Shown: piece by piece, positions 27,432-36,137 of the stretch
Position numbering within the stretch: the stretch's first letter is position 1
Layout of the letters: each line of letters opens with the position of its first letter
Position numbers and translations under genes: made by a program
The notes under the pieces: generated by a model
Databases searched by the model: none
What the model saw: only the letters and a program-made list of their open reading frames with translations
Told to the model about the DNA's origin: nothing
NCBI RefSeq assembly: GCF_025836975.1
Contig: NZ_CP107548.1
Location: 1-64,000, forward strand
Reading direction: 5' to 3'
DNA: 64,000 bases
Source: Pollutimonas sp. M17
Lineage (GTDB): Bacteria; Pseudomonadota; Gammaproteobacteria; Burkholderiales; Burkholderiaceae_B

Positions 27432-30154
27432 GCTTGCAACTCCTTGAGGTTCGCGTCCTGAATCATGCTCTTGATCTGCGGCAGACAGGAGCCGCAGCCG
27501 ACGCCACACTGGAGCGAGGCTTTCATCTGCTCGAGATTCTCGCCCGCGTCGATGGCCGACTGGATGGCCGCGGCGCTGACGCCGGCGCAACTGCAGACGA
27601 TGCGGGCGCGGACGACGGGGCCGCTCCGGCCCATGAGCGCATGGCCGACGTTCGCGGGCGCCTGCCCGGTGTCGGCCCAATGAAGCAGCGCTTCGCCGGC
27701 CCGGATGTCGCCCGCCAGCAGGTAAGCCTTGATGCGGCCGTCCAGGCGCAGGATGCGTCGCAGCACGCCCCGCGCCGGATCGTCGAAAGCCAGGTCGGCG
27801 GAATCCAGCCCCAGATCGCCGGCCAGTTGAGTCAATATCGCGGGGCTCGGCGGTCCGGGACTGGCCAGGCGCAGCCGGACGCCTTCGCCGCCGATGGCGG
27901 TGGGCACCAGAACGGCATAGGGAAACCGGTGCAGCCATGAAGCCAGCTGCCGCCGCAAGACGGGATAAGAGCCCTGCACCCAGGCACCGGCATGCCATGC
28001 GTACTGCAAGGCTTCGACGCCGGCGGCGCTGTGCTTGAGTTCGGGTTGATGCGATATGGGATCGCGCGCACCGCTGGTCAGGGCATTGACGCCGTCGCCG
28101 GCGATGAAGCCGCTGCCCCAGTGCATGGGAAGAAAGGCATGGCCCGGCTTCAGGCCGGGGTCGTCCTGGGCGGGTACGATCAGGTGACCACGCCTGGTTC
28201 TGATCTTGACCAGCGCGCCGTCCTGAATCTTGTAGCGCCGCATGTCTTCGGGATGCAGATGGACGAAAGGTTCTTCCACATGGCGTGTCAGCGCGGGCAC
28301 CAGGCCGGTCCTGCTCAGCGTATGCCAGTGGTCGCGCAGGCGGCCGGTGGTCAGGCGCAATGGATAGTGCGCCGATACGCTTTCGGCGACCGGCGCGTAG
28401 CCGGTATCGAAGAAGCGCGCCCGGCCGCTGGGCGTGGGAAAGACGCCGTCCGCATACAGGCGCACGGGACCGCGGGTAGGCACGCGGTAGGGCCATTGCT
28501 GCGGGCCGGACGCGTCCAGTACGGCATGATTCAGGGCGCTGTAGTCCAGGTCGCGGTCTTTCGTGAAGCGGGCGTGCTCGTCGAAGATGCGCGCCTCGTC
28601 CAGGTAATCGAACAGCATGCGCTTGGGGGGGGCGATGCGATCCGCCAGCTTGCGGGCGACGGCGCAGGCCAGCTTCCAGTCGGCCTGTGCATCGCCGGGC
28701 GGCTCCATGGCCGCGCGGACCCGGCTGATGCGGCGCTCGGAGTTCGTGACGGTGCCGCTTTTCTCCGGCCAGGTGGCGGCGGGCAGGACCAGGTCGGCGT
28801 AGGCCAGGGTTTCGGTGTCCGCAAAGGCCTCCTGCACGATGACCAGTTCCGCCTTGCGCAACGCGGCCCGGACTTTCGCCTGATCCGGCATGGACTGGGC
28901 GGGATTGGTGGCGCCAATCCACAAGACCCTTATCTTGCCCTGCAGCACGGCATCGAACATATCCAGGGCGGTGAGCCCGGGTGCCGCCGGCAGGGAGTCC
29001 ACCCGCCACAAGCGGGCGGCTTCCGCCCGATGGGTCGCATCGGCCGGATCGCGATGGCCGGGGAGCAGGGTGGCCATGCCGCCGGCCTCGCGTCCGCCCA
29101 TGGCATTGGGTTGGCCGGTCAGCGAGAACGGGCCCGCGCCGGGGCGGCCGATCTGGCCGGTGGCCAGATGCAGGTGGATCAGCGCCGCATTCTTGGCGGT
29201 GCCGCTGCTGGATTGGTTGAGCCCCATGGTGTACAGGGAGAGCGCCGCCTTGGCCGTGCCGAACCAGTGTGCGCAGCGGACGATGTCGGCGGCCGGTATG
29301 CCGCATACGTCCTGGGCGGCCCTGGGCGTGAATTCATGAATGCGCTGCTTCAAGGCATCGAATCCTTCGGTGTGCCGTTCGATGTAATCGCGGTCGATCA
29401 GCCCGTCCCAGACCATGACGTTGAGCATGGCATGAAACAGCGCCACGTCGCTGCCGGGCGCGATGGCCAGGTGCAGGTCGGCGAGGCTGCAGGTTTCGCT
29501 GCGGCGGGGATCGACCACGACGATCTTCATGTCCGGCCGCCCGGCCTTGGCCGCCTCCAGGCGGCGAAACAGCACCGGGTGGGTATACGCCATGTTCGAG
29601 CCTGCTATGAGGACGGTGTCCGCATGGTCCAGATCGTCGTAGCAGGCGGGCGGCGCATCGGCGCCCAGCGTCAGCTTGTACCCGGCGACGGCGCTGGACA
29701 TGCACAGGCGCGAATTGGTATCGATATTATTGGTGCCGACCAGGGCGCGGGCCAGCTTGTTGAAGACGGCGTAGTCCTCCGTAAGCAGTTGCCCCGACAG
29801 ATAGAAACCCACCGCGTCGGGACCGTGTTCCATGATGGTCTCGGCCAGTTTCCCGGCGGCGATGTCCAGGGCGTCTTCCAGCGCGATATCGGACAGGGGC
29901 TGGTCCTTGCCGGCGCGCCATTGCGCATGGAGCACCCTGCTTTGCCCATCCCGGCGCACGGTTTCCGCCAGCGTCCTGCCCTTGCTGCACAGCCGGCCCT
30001 GCGACGATGGATGAGCCGGGTCGCCCTCCACGCTCAGGATGCGCTGGCCCTGGCTGCGGATCAGCACGCCGCAGCCGGTGCCGCAATAGCAGCACACCGA
30101 TGCCGTCGTCTTGGCCGCAGCTGCGGGTGTGCAACCTTCTGGGGCGGTGTGCAT
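27428..30154 (-). CDS. nasA: assimilatory nitrate reductase catalytic subunit
   Basis: NasA is a cytoplasmic molybdenum enzyme that reduces nitrate to nitrite. The 908-residue protein has an N-terminal [4Fe-4S] site (Cys21, Cys24, Cys28, Cys56), molybdopterin-binding domains, and a C-terminal BFD-like [2Fe-2S] domain (VCSCAGVS, then QCGVGCGSCLPQI) that is typical of the NasA group and absent from periplasmic NapA. There is no Tat leader. No NasC-type electron-transfer gene is adjacent, so the reductant may come through the C-terminal domain from a flavoprotein or ferredoxin encoded elsewhere. It follows nirD after 3 bp. Confidence 0.95.
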   Translation of the reverse strand: MHTAPEGCTPAAAAKTTASVCCYCGTGCGVLIRSQGQRILSVEGDPAHPSSQGRLCSKGRTLAETVRRDGQSRVLHAQWRAGKDQPLSDIALEDALDIAAGKLAETIMEHGPDAVGFYLSGQLLTEDYAVFNKLARALVGTNNIDTNSRLCMSSAVAGYKLTLGADAPPACYDDLDHADTVLIAGSNMAYTHPVLFRRLEAAKAGRPDMKIVVVDPRRSETCSLADLHLAIAPGSDVALFHAMLNVMVWDGLIDRDYIERHTEGFDALKQRIHEFTPRAAQDVCGIPAADIVRCAHWFGTAKAALSLYTMGLNQSSSGTAKNAALIHLHLATGQIGRPGAGPFSLTGQPNAMGGREAGGMATLLPGHRDPADATHRAEAARLWRVDSLPAAPGLTALDMFDAVLQGKIRVLWIGATNPAQSMPDQAKVRAALRKAELVIVQEAFADTETLAYADLVLPAATWPEKSGTVTNSERRISRVRAAMEPPGDAQADWKLACAVARKLADRIAPPKRMLFDYLDEARIFDEHARFTKDRDLDYSALNHAVLDASGPQQWPYRVPTRGPVRLYADGVFPTPSGRARFFDTGYAPVAESVSAHYPLRLTTGRLRDHWHTLSRTGLVPALTRHVEEPFVHLHPEDMRRYKIQDGALVKIRTRRGHLIVPAQDDPGLKPGHAFLPMHWGSGFIAGDGVNALTSGARDPISHQPELKHSAAGVEALQYAWHAGAWVQGSYPVLRRQLASWLHRFPYAVLVPTAIGGEGVRLRLASPGPPSPAILTQLAGDLGLDSADLAFDDPARGVLRRILRLDGRIKAYLLAGDIRAGEALLHWADTGQAPANVGHALMGRSGPVVRARIVCSCAGVSAAAIQSAIDAGENLEQMKASLQCGVGCGSCLPQIKSMIQDANLKELQA

Positions 30155-30157
30155 GGT

Positions 30158-30502
30158 TCAGCTCCCGCCGGGCAGGCCAAGGAAAACCCGCCCCGCCTCC
30201 ACCTTGACGTCCACCTTGCGGACGCAGCCCACGTCCGGCGCCTGCGCCTGTCCGTCCTCGAGGCAGACGGTCCAGCTGTGCAGCGGGCAGGTGACGGCAT
30301 GGCCATGCACCAGGCCGGCGGACAAGGGGCCTCCCTGGTGGGGACAGCGATCGACCAGGGCAAAGACGTGGTCGTCCGAGGCGCGGAAAACGGCGATGGG
30401 CGCATGGCCTTGATGGTGGACGACGCGCGAACCCAGTCGGGGGATGTCATCGATGCCGCAAATGGAAACCCATACGGATTGTTGAAGGCTGGATGTATTC
30501 AT
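30158..30502 (-). CDS. nirD: nitrite reductase small subunit with intact Rieske site
   Basis: NirD is the small partner of assimilatory NADH-nitrite reductase. The 114-residue protein is a Rieske fold and keeps all four [2Fe-2S] ligands: Cys53 and His55 in CPHQGG, Cys72 and His75 in CPLHSW. E. coli NirD lacks these, so this version probably carries an active cluster that could pass electrons to NirB. It starts 7 bp after nirB and ends 3 bp before nasA. The ATG at 30502 is the only start that fits the domain. Confidence 0.93.
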   Translation of the reverse strand: MNTSSLQQSVWVSICGIDDIPRLGSRVVHHQGHAPIAVFRASDDHVFALVDRCPHQGGPLSAGLVHGHAVTCPLHSWTVCLEDGQAQAPDVGCVRKVDVKVEAGRVFLGLPGGS

Positions 30503-30509
30503 GTGTCTG

Positions 30510-32942
30510 TCATGCGGTAAGGTTTTCGAATTCGCGGCGTGCGGAAGCCTGCTCCACCCGCTCGGCCCAGGGATCCTTCTCGAAGGAGATCGCGAACCTG
30601 AGCCGGGCATACAACTCCGCGCGGTTGGCGGCATCGTCCACCACGCGCGCCTTGGCATGCTCCAGCCCGACCCGCGACAGATAATGGCAGGTGCGCTCCA
30701 GGTAGAAGGCCTCCTCGCGATACAGCTGCAGGAAGGCGCCGGCGTACTCCAGCACGTCGTCATGGGTTTGGACCTTCACGAAGAACTGGGCCACTTCGGT
30801 CTTGATGCCGCCGTTGCCGCCCACATACAGCTCCCACCCCGAATCGACGGCAATGATGCCGATGTCCTTGATGCCGGATTCGGCGCAGTTGCGCGGGCAG
30901 CCCGAGACGGCCAGCTTGACCTTGTGCGGGCTCCACATGCCCACCAGGTCTTTCTCCAGGGCGATGCCCATGCCGGTGGAGTCTTGCGTGCCGAAGCGGC
31001 AGAATTCCTTGCCGACGCAGGTCTTGACGGTGCGCAGGCTTTTTCCGTAGGCATGGCCGGAAGGCATGTCCAGGTCCTTCCACACGGCGGGCAGGTCCTC
31101 CTTCCTGATGCCCAGCAAGTCGATGCGCTGGCCGCCGGTGACCTTCACCATGGGCACGTGGTATTTGTCGGCCACGTCGGCGATGCGGCGCAGTTCGGAC
31201 GGGCTGGTCACGCCGCCCCACATGCGCGGAACGACGGAGTAGGTGCCGTCCTTCTGGATGTTGGCGTGTGCGCGTTCGTTGATCAGGCGCGATTGCGTAT
31301 CGTCGCGGGCCTCGCCCGGCCAGGTCGACATCAGGTAGTAATTAAGGGCCGGGCGGCAGGTGGCGCAGCCATCGGGGCTGCGCCATTCCAGGAAGCGCAT
31401 GGTTTCGGGGATGCTGGTCAGATGCTGTTCGCGGATGGCCTTGCGCAGCTCGCCATGGGTATAGTCCGCGCAGGCGCATATGGCCTTCTCGGACTTGGGC
31501 TTGATGTCGGCGGCGCCGCCTATGCAATTGATCAGTATCTGCTCGACCAGGCCCGTGCATGAGCCGCAGGAGCTGGCCGCCTTGGTGTGCTTTTTGACCT
31601 CGTCGACGGTGAACAGGCCTTTTTCGCGTATGGCCTTGACGATGGTGCCCTTGCAAACGCCATTGCAGCCGCAGATCTCGGTCGTGTCGGGCATGCCCGC
31701 GATGCTGTTCTCGCCCGAGTGGCCCGTGTCGCCGATGGAGCTCTCGCCGAACATCAGATTTTCGCGCAGTTCGCCTATGGATTTCGCTTCGCGTATCAAG
31801 CGGAAATACCAGGCGCCGTCCACGGTGTCGCCATACAGGCAGGCCCCGATCAGCCTGTCATCGCGGATGACCAGCTTCTTGTACACGCCGCCCACCGGGT
31901 CGGCCAGCGTAATGGCTTCGGTGTCGGCGCCACCCATGAACTCGCCGGCCGAGAATACGTCTATGCCGGTCACCTTGAGCTTGGTCGACGTGGTGCTGCC
32001 GCCATACCGCCCTATGCCGTGCAGCGCCAGGTGATTGGCGGCGACCTTGGCCTGTTCGAACAAGGGGGCGACCAGGCCGTAGGCCATGCCCCGATGGCTG
32101 ACGCATTCGCCCACGGCGTAGATGCTGGGGTCGTAGGTTTGCAGCGTATCGTTGACGACGACGCCGCGGTCGGTATGGATGCCGGCGGCATCGGCCAGGT
32201 CGGTGTTGGGCCGTATGCCGACGGCCATGACGACCAGGTCCGTCTCCAGTTCGCCGCCATCCCTGAACCGTATGCCGCGCACCGCGCCCTGCCCGTTGCC
32301 GAGTATGGCTTCGGTCTGGCGCTCCATCAGGAATTCCAGGCCGCGCTCATGCAGGCTGCCCTGCAGCAGCGCTGCGGCGGCGCCGTCCAGTTGGCGGTCC
32401 AGCAGGGACGCGCCCAGGTGCACGACAGAGACCTGCATGCCGCGCATGGCCAGTCCGTTGGCCGCTTCCAGCCCCAGCAATCCGCCGCCGATGACCACGG
32501 CGCGCTTGAGCCTGCCGGCCGCTTCGATCATCCGGTTAACGTCGCCGATGTCGCGGAAAGTGACCACGCCGTCCAGATCCGTGCCGGGCACGGGCAGCAT
32601 GAAGGGCTTGGAACCGGTGGCCAGCAGCAGGCGATCGTACCGGGCGGTCTTGCCATCGTCGGTCATCACTTCCTTACGCGCCCGGTTGATCCGCGTCACG
32701 GTGCTGTTCATGTGCAGCGTGATGCCATGCTCTTCATACCAGCTTCGGTCGTTGAGAATGATGTCTTCCAGCGTCTGCTCGCCGGTCAGCACGGGCGAAA
32801 GCAGGATGCGGTTGTAGTTGGGATGGGGCTCGGAACCGAATACGGTGATGTCGTACAGCGACGTGTCCAGTTTAAGGAGCTCTTCGATGGTCCGGATGCC
32901 GGCCATGCCGTTGCCGACGACGACGAGTTTCATTTTTTTCAT
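30510..32942 (-). CDS. nirB: NADH-dependent nitrite reductase large subunit
   Basis: NirB reduces nitrite to ammonium in the cytoplasm. The 810-residue protein has, in order: an FAD/NADH oxidoreductase domain (GNGMAGIRTIEELL at about 10-23, second nucleotide site VVIGGGLLGLEAANGL), a BFD-like [2Fe-2S] domain (CGCNGVCKG and SSCGSCTGLV), and a sulfite/nitrite reductase domain. The siroheme and [4Fe-4S] cysteines are Cys642 and Cys648 (TCVGKEFC) and Cys682 and Cys686 (SGCPRNC). It overlaps the upstream ABC ATPase gene by 4 bases (ATGA), which indicates coupled translation. Its siroheme is probably supplied by cobA at the end of the operon. Confidence 0.97.
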   Translation of the reverse strand: MKKMKLVVVGNGMAGIRTIEELLKLDTSLYDITVFGSEPHPNYNRILLSPVLTGEQTLEDIILNDRSWYEEHGITLHMNSTVTRINRARKEVMTDDGKTARYDRLLLATGSKPFMLPVPGTDLDGVVTFRDIGDVNRMIEAAGRLKRAVVIGGGLLGLEAANGLAMRGMQVSVVHLGASLLDRQLDGAAAALLQGSLHERGLEFLMERQTEAILGNGQGAVRGIRFRDGGELETDLVVMAVGIRPNTDLADAAGIHTDRGVVVNDTLQTYDPSIYAVGECVSHRGMAYGLVAPLFEQAKVAANHLALHGIGRYGGSTTSTKLKVTGIDVFSAGEFMGGADTEAITLADPVGGVYKKLVIRDDRLIGACLYGDTVDGAWYFRLIREAKSIGELRENLMFGESSIGDTGHSGENSIAGMPDTTEICGCNGVCKGTIVKAIREKGLFTVDEVKKHTKAASSCGSCTGLVEQILINCIGGAADIKPKSEKAICACADYTHGELRKAIREQHLTSIPETMRFLEWRSPDGCATCRPALNYYLMSTWPGEARDDTQSRLINERAHANIQKDGTYSVVPRMWGGVTSPSELRRIADVADKYHVPMVKVTGGQRIDLLGIRKEDLPAVWKDLDMPSGHAYGKSLRTVKTCVGKEFCRFGTQDSTGMGIALEKDLVGMWSPHKVKLAVSGCPRNCAESGIKDIGIIAVDSGWELYVGGNGGIKTEVAQFFVKVQTHDDVLEYAGAFLQLYREEAFYLERTCHYLSRVGLEHAKARVVDDAANRAELYARLRFAISFEKDPWAERVEQASARREFENLTA

Positions 32943-33796
32943 GATGCGGTGGTGGATTCGGGTTGTTCGGATGGGGAGACGTAAGAGGGCGTGGCGCCGC
33001 CATGGCCGGCTTGCGGCGGCGTGTGGCGTTCATGCAGGAAGCCCAGGATGGCGGCGCGGCAGGCCGTGTAGCGAGGATCGGACAGCAGGGCGATGCGATG
33101 GCGCGGGCGGGGCAGCCCGACGGGCAGGATGTCGCCGATGGTGGCGGCCGGGCCGTTGGTCAGCATGACGATGCGGTCCGACAGCAATACGGCTTCGTCC
33201 ACGTCGTGCGTCACCATGATGGTGGTCGTATGGGTGCTGGACACGATGCGCAGCAGCTCATCCTGCAATTGCGCGCGCGTAAGCGAATCCAGCGCGCCGA
33301 AGGGCTCGTCCAGCAGCAGGACCTTGGGTTCGATGGCCAGCGCCCGTGCGATGCCGACGCGTTGCTTCATTCCGCCCGATATTTCCCTGGGCAGCTTGTG
33401 CATGGCGTGGCCCAGTCCGACCAGGTTCAAAGCGGAAGCCGTCCTGGCTTTCAACTGGCCCGGTGTTTCGCCGCCCCCGAAAACGCGCTCCACCGCCAGG
33501 TATACGTTTTGATGGCAGGTCAGCCAGGGCAGCAGGCTATGGTTCTGGAACACGACGGCCCGATCGGGGCCCGGACCCGTGATCTCCCTTCCGGCGCATA
33601 GCAGCACGCCGTCCGTGGGGCGTGCAAGGCCGGCGATGAGGTTGAGCAGCGTGGATTTTCCGCAGCCCGAATGCCCGATCAGCGAGATGAACTCGCCTTG
33701 CGCAATATCCAGGTTGATGTCGCGCAAGGCGACGAATGGGCCACTGCGGGTGTCGTAACGTTGCTCCACATACTCTATCCGTACGAATTTTTCCAT
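32939..33796 (-). CDS. nrtD: nitrate ABC transporter ATP-binding protein
   Basis: The 285-residue protein is the ATPase of the nitrate/sulfonate/taurine ABC family. Walker A is GHSGCGKS near residues 41-48, the signature is ISGGMKQRVGIARALA and Walker B is VLLLDEPFGALD. The MEKFVRIEYVEQRYD start is chosen because it begins 4 bp after the permease stop; a start 24 bp upstream would overlap the permease gene. The C-terminus has a Ser/Thr/Pro-rich tail of about 25 residues. It energises the NrtB permease for nitrate uptake. Confidence 0.93.
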   Translation of the reverse strand: MEKFVRIEYVEQRYDTRSGPFVALRDINLDIAQGEFISLIGHSGCGKSTLLNLIAGLARPTDGVLLCAGREITGPGPDRAVVFQNHSLLPWLTCHQNVYLAVERVFGGGETPGQLKARTASALNLVGLGHAMHKLPREISGGMKQRVGIARALAIEPKVLLLDEPFGALDSLTRAQLQDELLRIVSSTHTTTIMVTHDVDEAVLLSDRIVMLTNGPAATIGDILPVGLPRPRHRIALLSDPRYTACRAAILGFLHERHTPPQAGHGGATPSYVSPSEQPESTTAS

Positions 33797-33800
33797 GGTT

Positions 33801-34628
33801 TCAGGCCTCGCGGTAGTCAAGGCGCCTGGCCAGCGCCAGAAGGAACAGGTCCAGCAGCAGGCCGACGGTGCCGATGACGAGCACGGCGATCAGGATATTC
33901 TGGACATTCAGATTGTTCCATTCGTCCCACAGCCAGAATCCCAGGCCGGTGCCGCCGGTCAGCATTTCGGCGGCGACGATGACCAGCCAGGCGGTGCCGA
34001 TGGACAGGCGCACGCCGGTCATCATGTAGGGCAACACCGATGGCAGCAGGATCCGCGTGAACACCTTCCACTCGGACAGGTTTAGCACGCGCGCCACGTT
34101 CAGGTAGTCCTGGGGAACTCGTTTGACGCCGTCGGCGGTATTGATGACCATGGGCCAGATCGAGCAGATGAAGATGGCCCAGATCGCGGCCGGATCGGCC
34201 GCCTGGAACAGCAGCAGGCCCAGGGGCAGCCAGGCCAGCGGCGATACCGGCCGCAGCAGGCTGATGACCGGCGAGAACACGGCATTCAGGGCCTGCACGC
34301 GGCCGATCAGGAAACCCAGTGGTATGCCGACCGCGGCCGCCAGGGTGAAGCCCAGCGCTACGCGGCCCAGCGAGGCCAGGATGTTCCAGCCTATTCCAAG
34401 GTCGTTGGGGCCATTGTCGTAGAAGGGATTCTTGAACAGTTCCCAGGCCGCCGGCAGCGTGGATTCGGGAGAGGGAATGTCGACGATGCGCAAGGAAATG
34501 ATTTTCCAGACCAGCAGCAGGAGCGCGAAGCCGATGACGGGGCCTGCGCACAGGCCGGCCAGCCGCCTGGCACCCATGCGCCAGCGATTTTTCAGTGTGA
34601 TGCCGGAGGGTCGTGTTGCCGGATTCAT
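33801..34628 (-). CDS. nrtB: nitrate ABC transporter permease
   Basis: This 275-residue inner-membrane permease has about six transmembrane segments and the ABC permease loop (EAA-like) in the region VARVLNLSEWKVFTRILLPS. It belongs to the NrtB/SsuC/TauC group. The nearby NrtA receptor and nitrite and nitrate reductase genes identify nitrate as the likely substrate rather than sulfonates. It starts 9 bp after nrtA and lies 4 bp before the ATPase gene. Confidence 0.93.
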   Translation of the reverse strand: MNPATRPSGITLKNRWRMGARRLAGLCAGPVIGFALLLLVWKIISLRIVDIPSPESTLPAAWELFKNPFYDNGPNDLGIGWNILASLGRVALGFTLAAAVGIPLGFLIGRVQALNAVFSPVISLLRPVSPLAWLPLGLLLFQAADPAAIWAIFICSIWPMVINTADGVKRVPQDYLNVARVLNLSEWKVFTRILLPSVLPYMMTGVRLSIGTAWLVIVAAEMLTGGTGLGFWLWDEWNNLNVQNILIAVLVIGTVGLLLDLFLLALARRLDYREA

Positions 34629-34637
34629 GCCGTTTCC

Positions 34638-35936
34638 TCATGCCGCCTTGATGGCGAAGCTGTCCGCATAGGCGGCGGGATCGCTGCCGTCCCACAGCAC
34701 GCCGTCCAGCAGCCTGCTGGAGCGCGACGGGCTGGACGGGAGCGGTGTCCCGGTCGCCGCGGCCGCCTGCTCGTAGACATCGATGCGATTGATCCGGCCG
34801 GCTATGGCGGCGTAGTCCGGATGCGTCTTCAACAGGCCCCAGCGCTTGTGCTGGGTCAGGAACCACATGCCGTCGCTCAGATAGGGGTAGTTGGCCGCGC
34901 CGCCGTCATGAAAACGCATGGAATGGCTGTCGTTCCATGACTTGCCCAGGCCGTTCGCATACCGGCCCAGCATGCGGTCGACGATGGTGGCCGCATCGGT
35001 ATTCACATAGGACTTGGCTGCGATGGTTTGCGCCGTCTTGCGGACGTTCTCGGGCGAACTGTCTATCCAGCGGCCGGCCTCCAGGATCGCGGCCGTGACG
35101 GCGCGTGCCGTATTGGGGTGCCGCTGGACGAATTCCTGCCGGGTGCCCAGCACTTTTTCGGGGTGGCCGGGCCAGATATCCTGCGAGGCCGCCGCGCTGA
35201 AGCCGACCTTGTCGATGATGGCGCGCGCGTTCCAGGGTTCGCCCACGCAGTAGCCGTCCACGTTGCCGATGCGCATATTGGCCACCATCTGGGGCGGAGG
35301 CACCGTGACCGTGCGTGTCGCCGCCGGGTCGATGCCGTGGCTGGCCAGCCAGTAGTACAGCCACATGGCATGCGTGCCGGTGGGGAATGTGTGTGCGAAC
35401 GTGTATTGGCGCGGCTCGGAGGCCATTTTCTTGTGCAGCGAGTCGCCGTCGACCACGCCGGCTTCATGCAACTGCTTCGACAGCGTAATGCCCTGGCCGT
35501 TCTGGTTCAGGCCCATCAGCACGGCCATGTCTTGCCGGTTGCCGGCAATGCCCAGGTGCATGCCGTAGATCATGCCGTAGAGCGCATGCGCAAAGTCCAG
35601 GTCGCCGTTGGCGAGCTTCTCGCGCACGCCGGCCCAGGACGCTTCTTTGGTCGGAATGATCGTGACGCCGTGCTTCTTGTCTAGGCCCAGGACCGAGGCC
35701 ATGACGACCGAGGCGCAATCGGTCAAGGGGATGAAGCCGACCTTTACTTCTTTCTTTTCCGGAGCGTCGGAGCCGGCCGCCCAGGCGGCGCGCCGGACCA
35801 AGGGGTCGGCCAGCGAGAGCATGCCCAGGCCGGTTGCCGCCTTGGCGGCGTTTCCCAGCCATGTGCGGCGTTGCGGGCTGGCCGGCGCGGCGGCGTGGAC
35901 GGGAGCGTTGGAAGCAGGCTTGCGGGCGTCGGTCAT
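34638..35936 (-). CDS. nrtA: nitrate-binding receptor NrtA with Tat-type leader
   Basis: The 432-residue protein is the periplasmic nitrate receptor and first gene of the operon. Its N-terminus has a twin-arginine leader (PQRRTWLGNAAKAA at 21-34), and the mature part has the NrtA/SsuA blocks VKVGFIPLTDCASVVMA, KEASWAGVREKLANGDLDFA and GYCVGEPWNA. The Tat leader suggests export in folded form. A sigma-54 promoter ends about 26 bp before the start codon, with two NtrC-type sites further upstream, so expression is expected under nitrogen limitation. The ribosome binding site before the ATG is weak. Confidence 0.94.
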   Translation of the reverse strand: MTDARKPASNAPVHAAAPASPQRRTWLGNAAKAATGLGMLSLADPLVRRAAWAAGSDAPEKKEVKVGFIPLTDCASVVMASVLGLDKKHGVTIIPTKEASWAGVREKLANGDLDFAHALYGMIYGMHLGIAGNRQDMAVLMGLNQNGQGITLSKQLHEAGVVDGDSLHKKMASEPRQYTFAHTFPTGTHAMWLYYWLASHGIDPAATRTVTVPPPQMVANMRIGNVDGYCVGEPWNARAIIDKVGFSAAASQDIWPGHPEKVLGTRQEFVQRHPNTARAVTAAILEAGRWIDSSPENVRKTAQTIAAKSYVNTDAATIVDRMLGRYANGLGKSWNDSHSMRFHDGGAANYPYLSDGMWFLTQHKRWGLLKTHPDYAAIAGRINRIDVYEQAAAATGTPLPSSPSRSSRLLDGVLWDGSDPAAYADSFAIKAA

Positions 35937-35973
35937 GGGTGATCCAGAGAAGTGGCGGGACCTCCTGGATTAC

Positions 35974-35988
35974 GCAAAACGCATGCCA
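35974..35988 (-). promoter_or_regulatory. sigma-54 promoter of the nitrate operon
   Basis: On the minus strand TGGCATG-N4-TTGC matches the -24/-12 consensus TGGCAYG-N4-TTGC completely. The predicted RNA start is near 35962, giving a leader of about 26 nt before nrtA. Confidence 0.85.
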
Positions 35989-36060
35989 GCTTTTTCTGAA
36001 TACGCTGGAGAGGATAAGAGGCGGCGGGTTCTGTACGGGTCTGGCGGCCGGACTTCGAGC

Positions 36061-36075
36061 GCACTGCAATTGTGC
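36061..36075. promoter_or_regulatory. NtrC-type enhancer site 1
   Basis: GCACTGCAATTGTGC fits the NtrC dyad GCAC-N7-GTGC. Its centre is about 106 bp upstream of the predicted sigma-54 start, a normal enhancer distance. Confidence 0.75.
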
Positions 36076-36093
36076 ATTGCAGCGAGCAGCCAC

Positions 36094-36108
36094 GCACCGG
36101 GTATGTGC
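36094..36108. promoter_or_regulatory. NtrC-type enhancer site 2
   Basis: GCACCGGGTATGTGC is a second GCAC-N7-GTGC dyad whose centre is 33 bp (about three helical turns) from site 1. Paired sites on one face of the helix are typical of strong NtrC enhancers. Confidence 0.75.
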
Positions 36109-36137
36109 CGGACGGGTACCTCTATTCACCCACCGGA

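Noticed and set aside
27432-29306. An upstream extension of the cobA reading frame
   Set aside because: It lies in a second frame inside nasA. The ATG overlapping the nasA stop gives the normal SUMT N-terminus.
36055-36090. A hairpin CTGCAAT/ATTGCAG considered as an ANTAR-type attenuator leader for nrtA
   Set aside because: It lies about 100 bp upstream of the sigma-54 start, outside the predicted RNA, and contains an NtrC dyad. No ANTAR protein gene is nearby.
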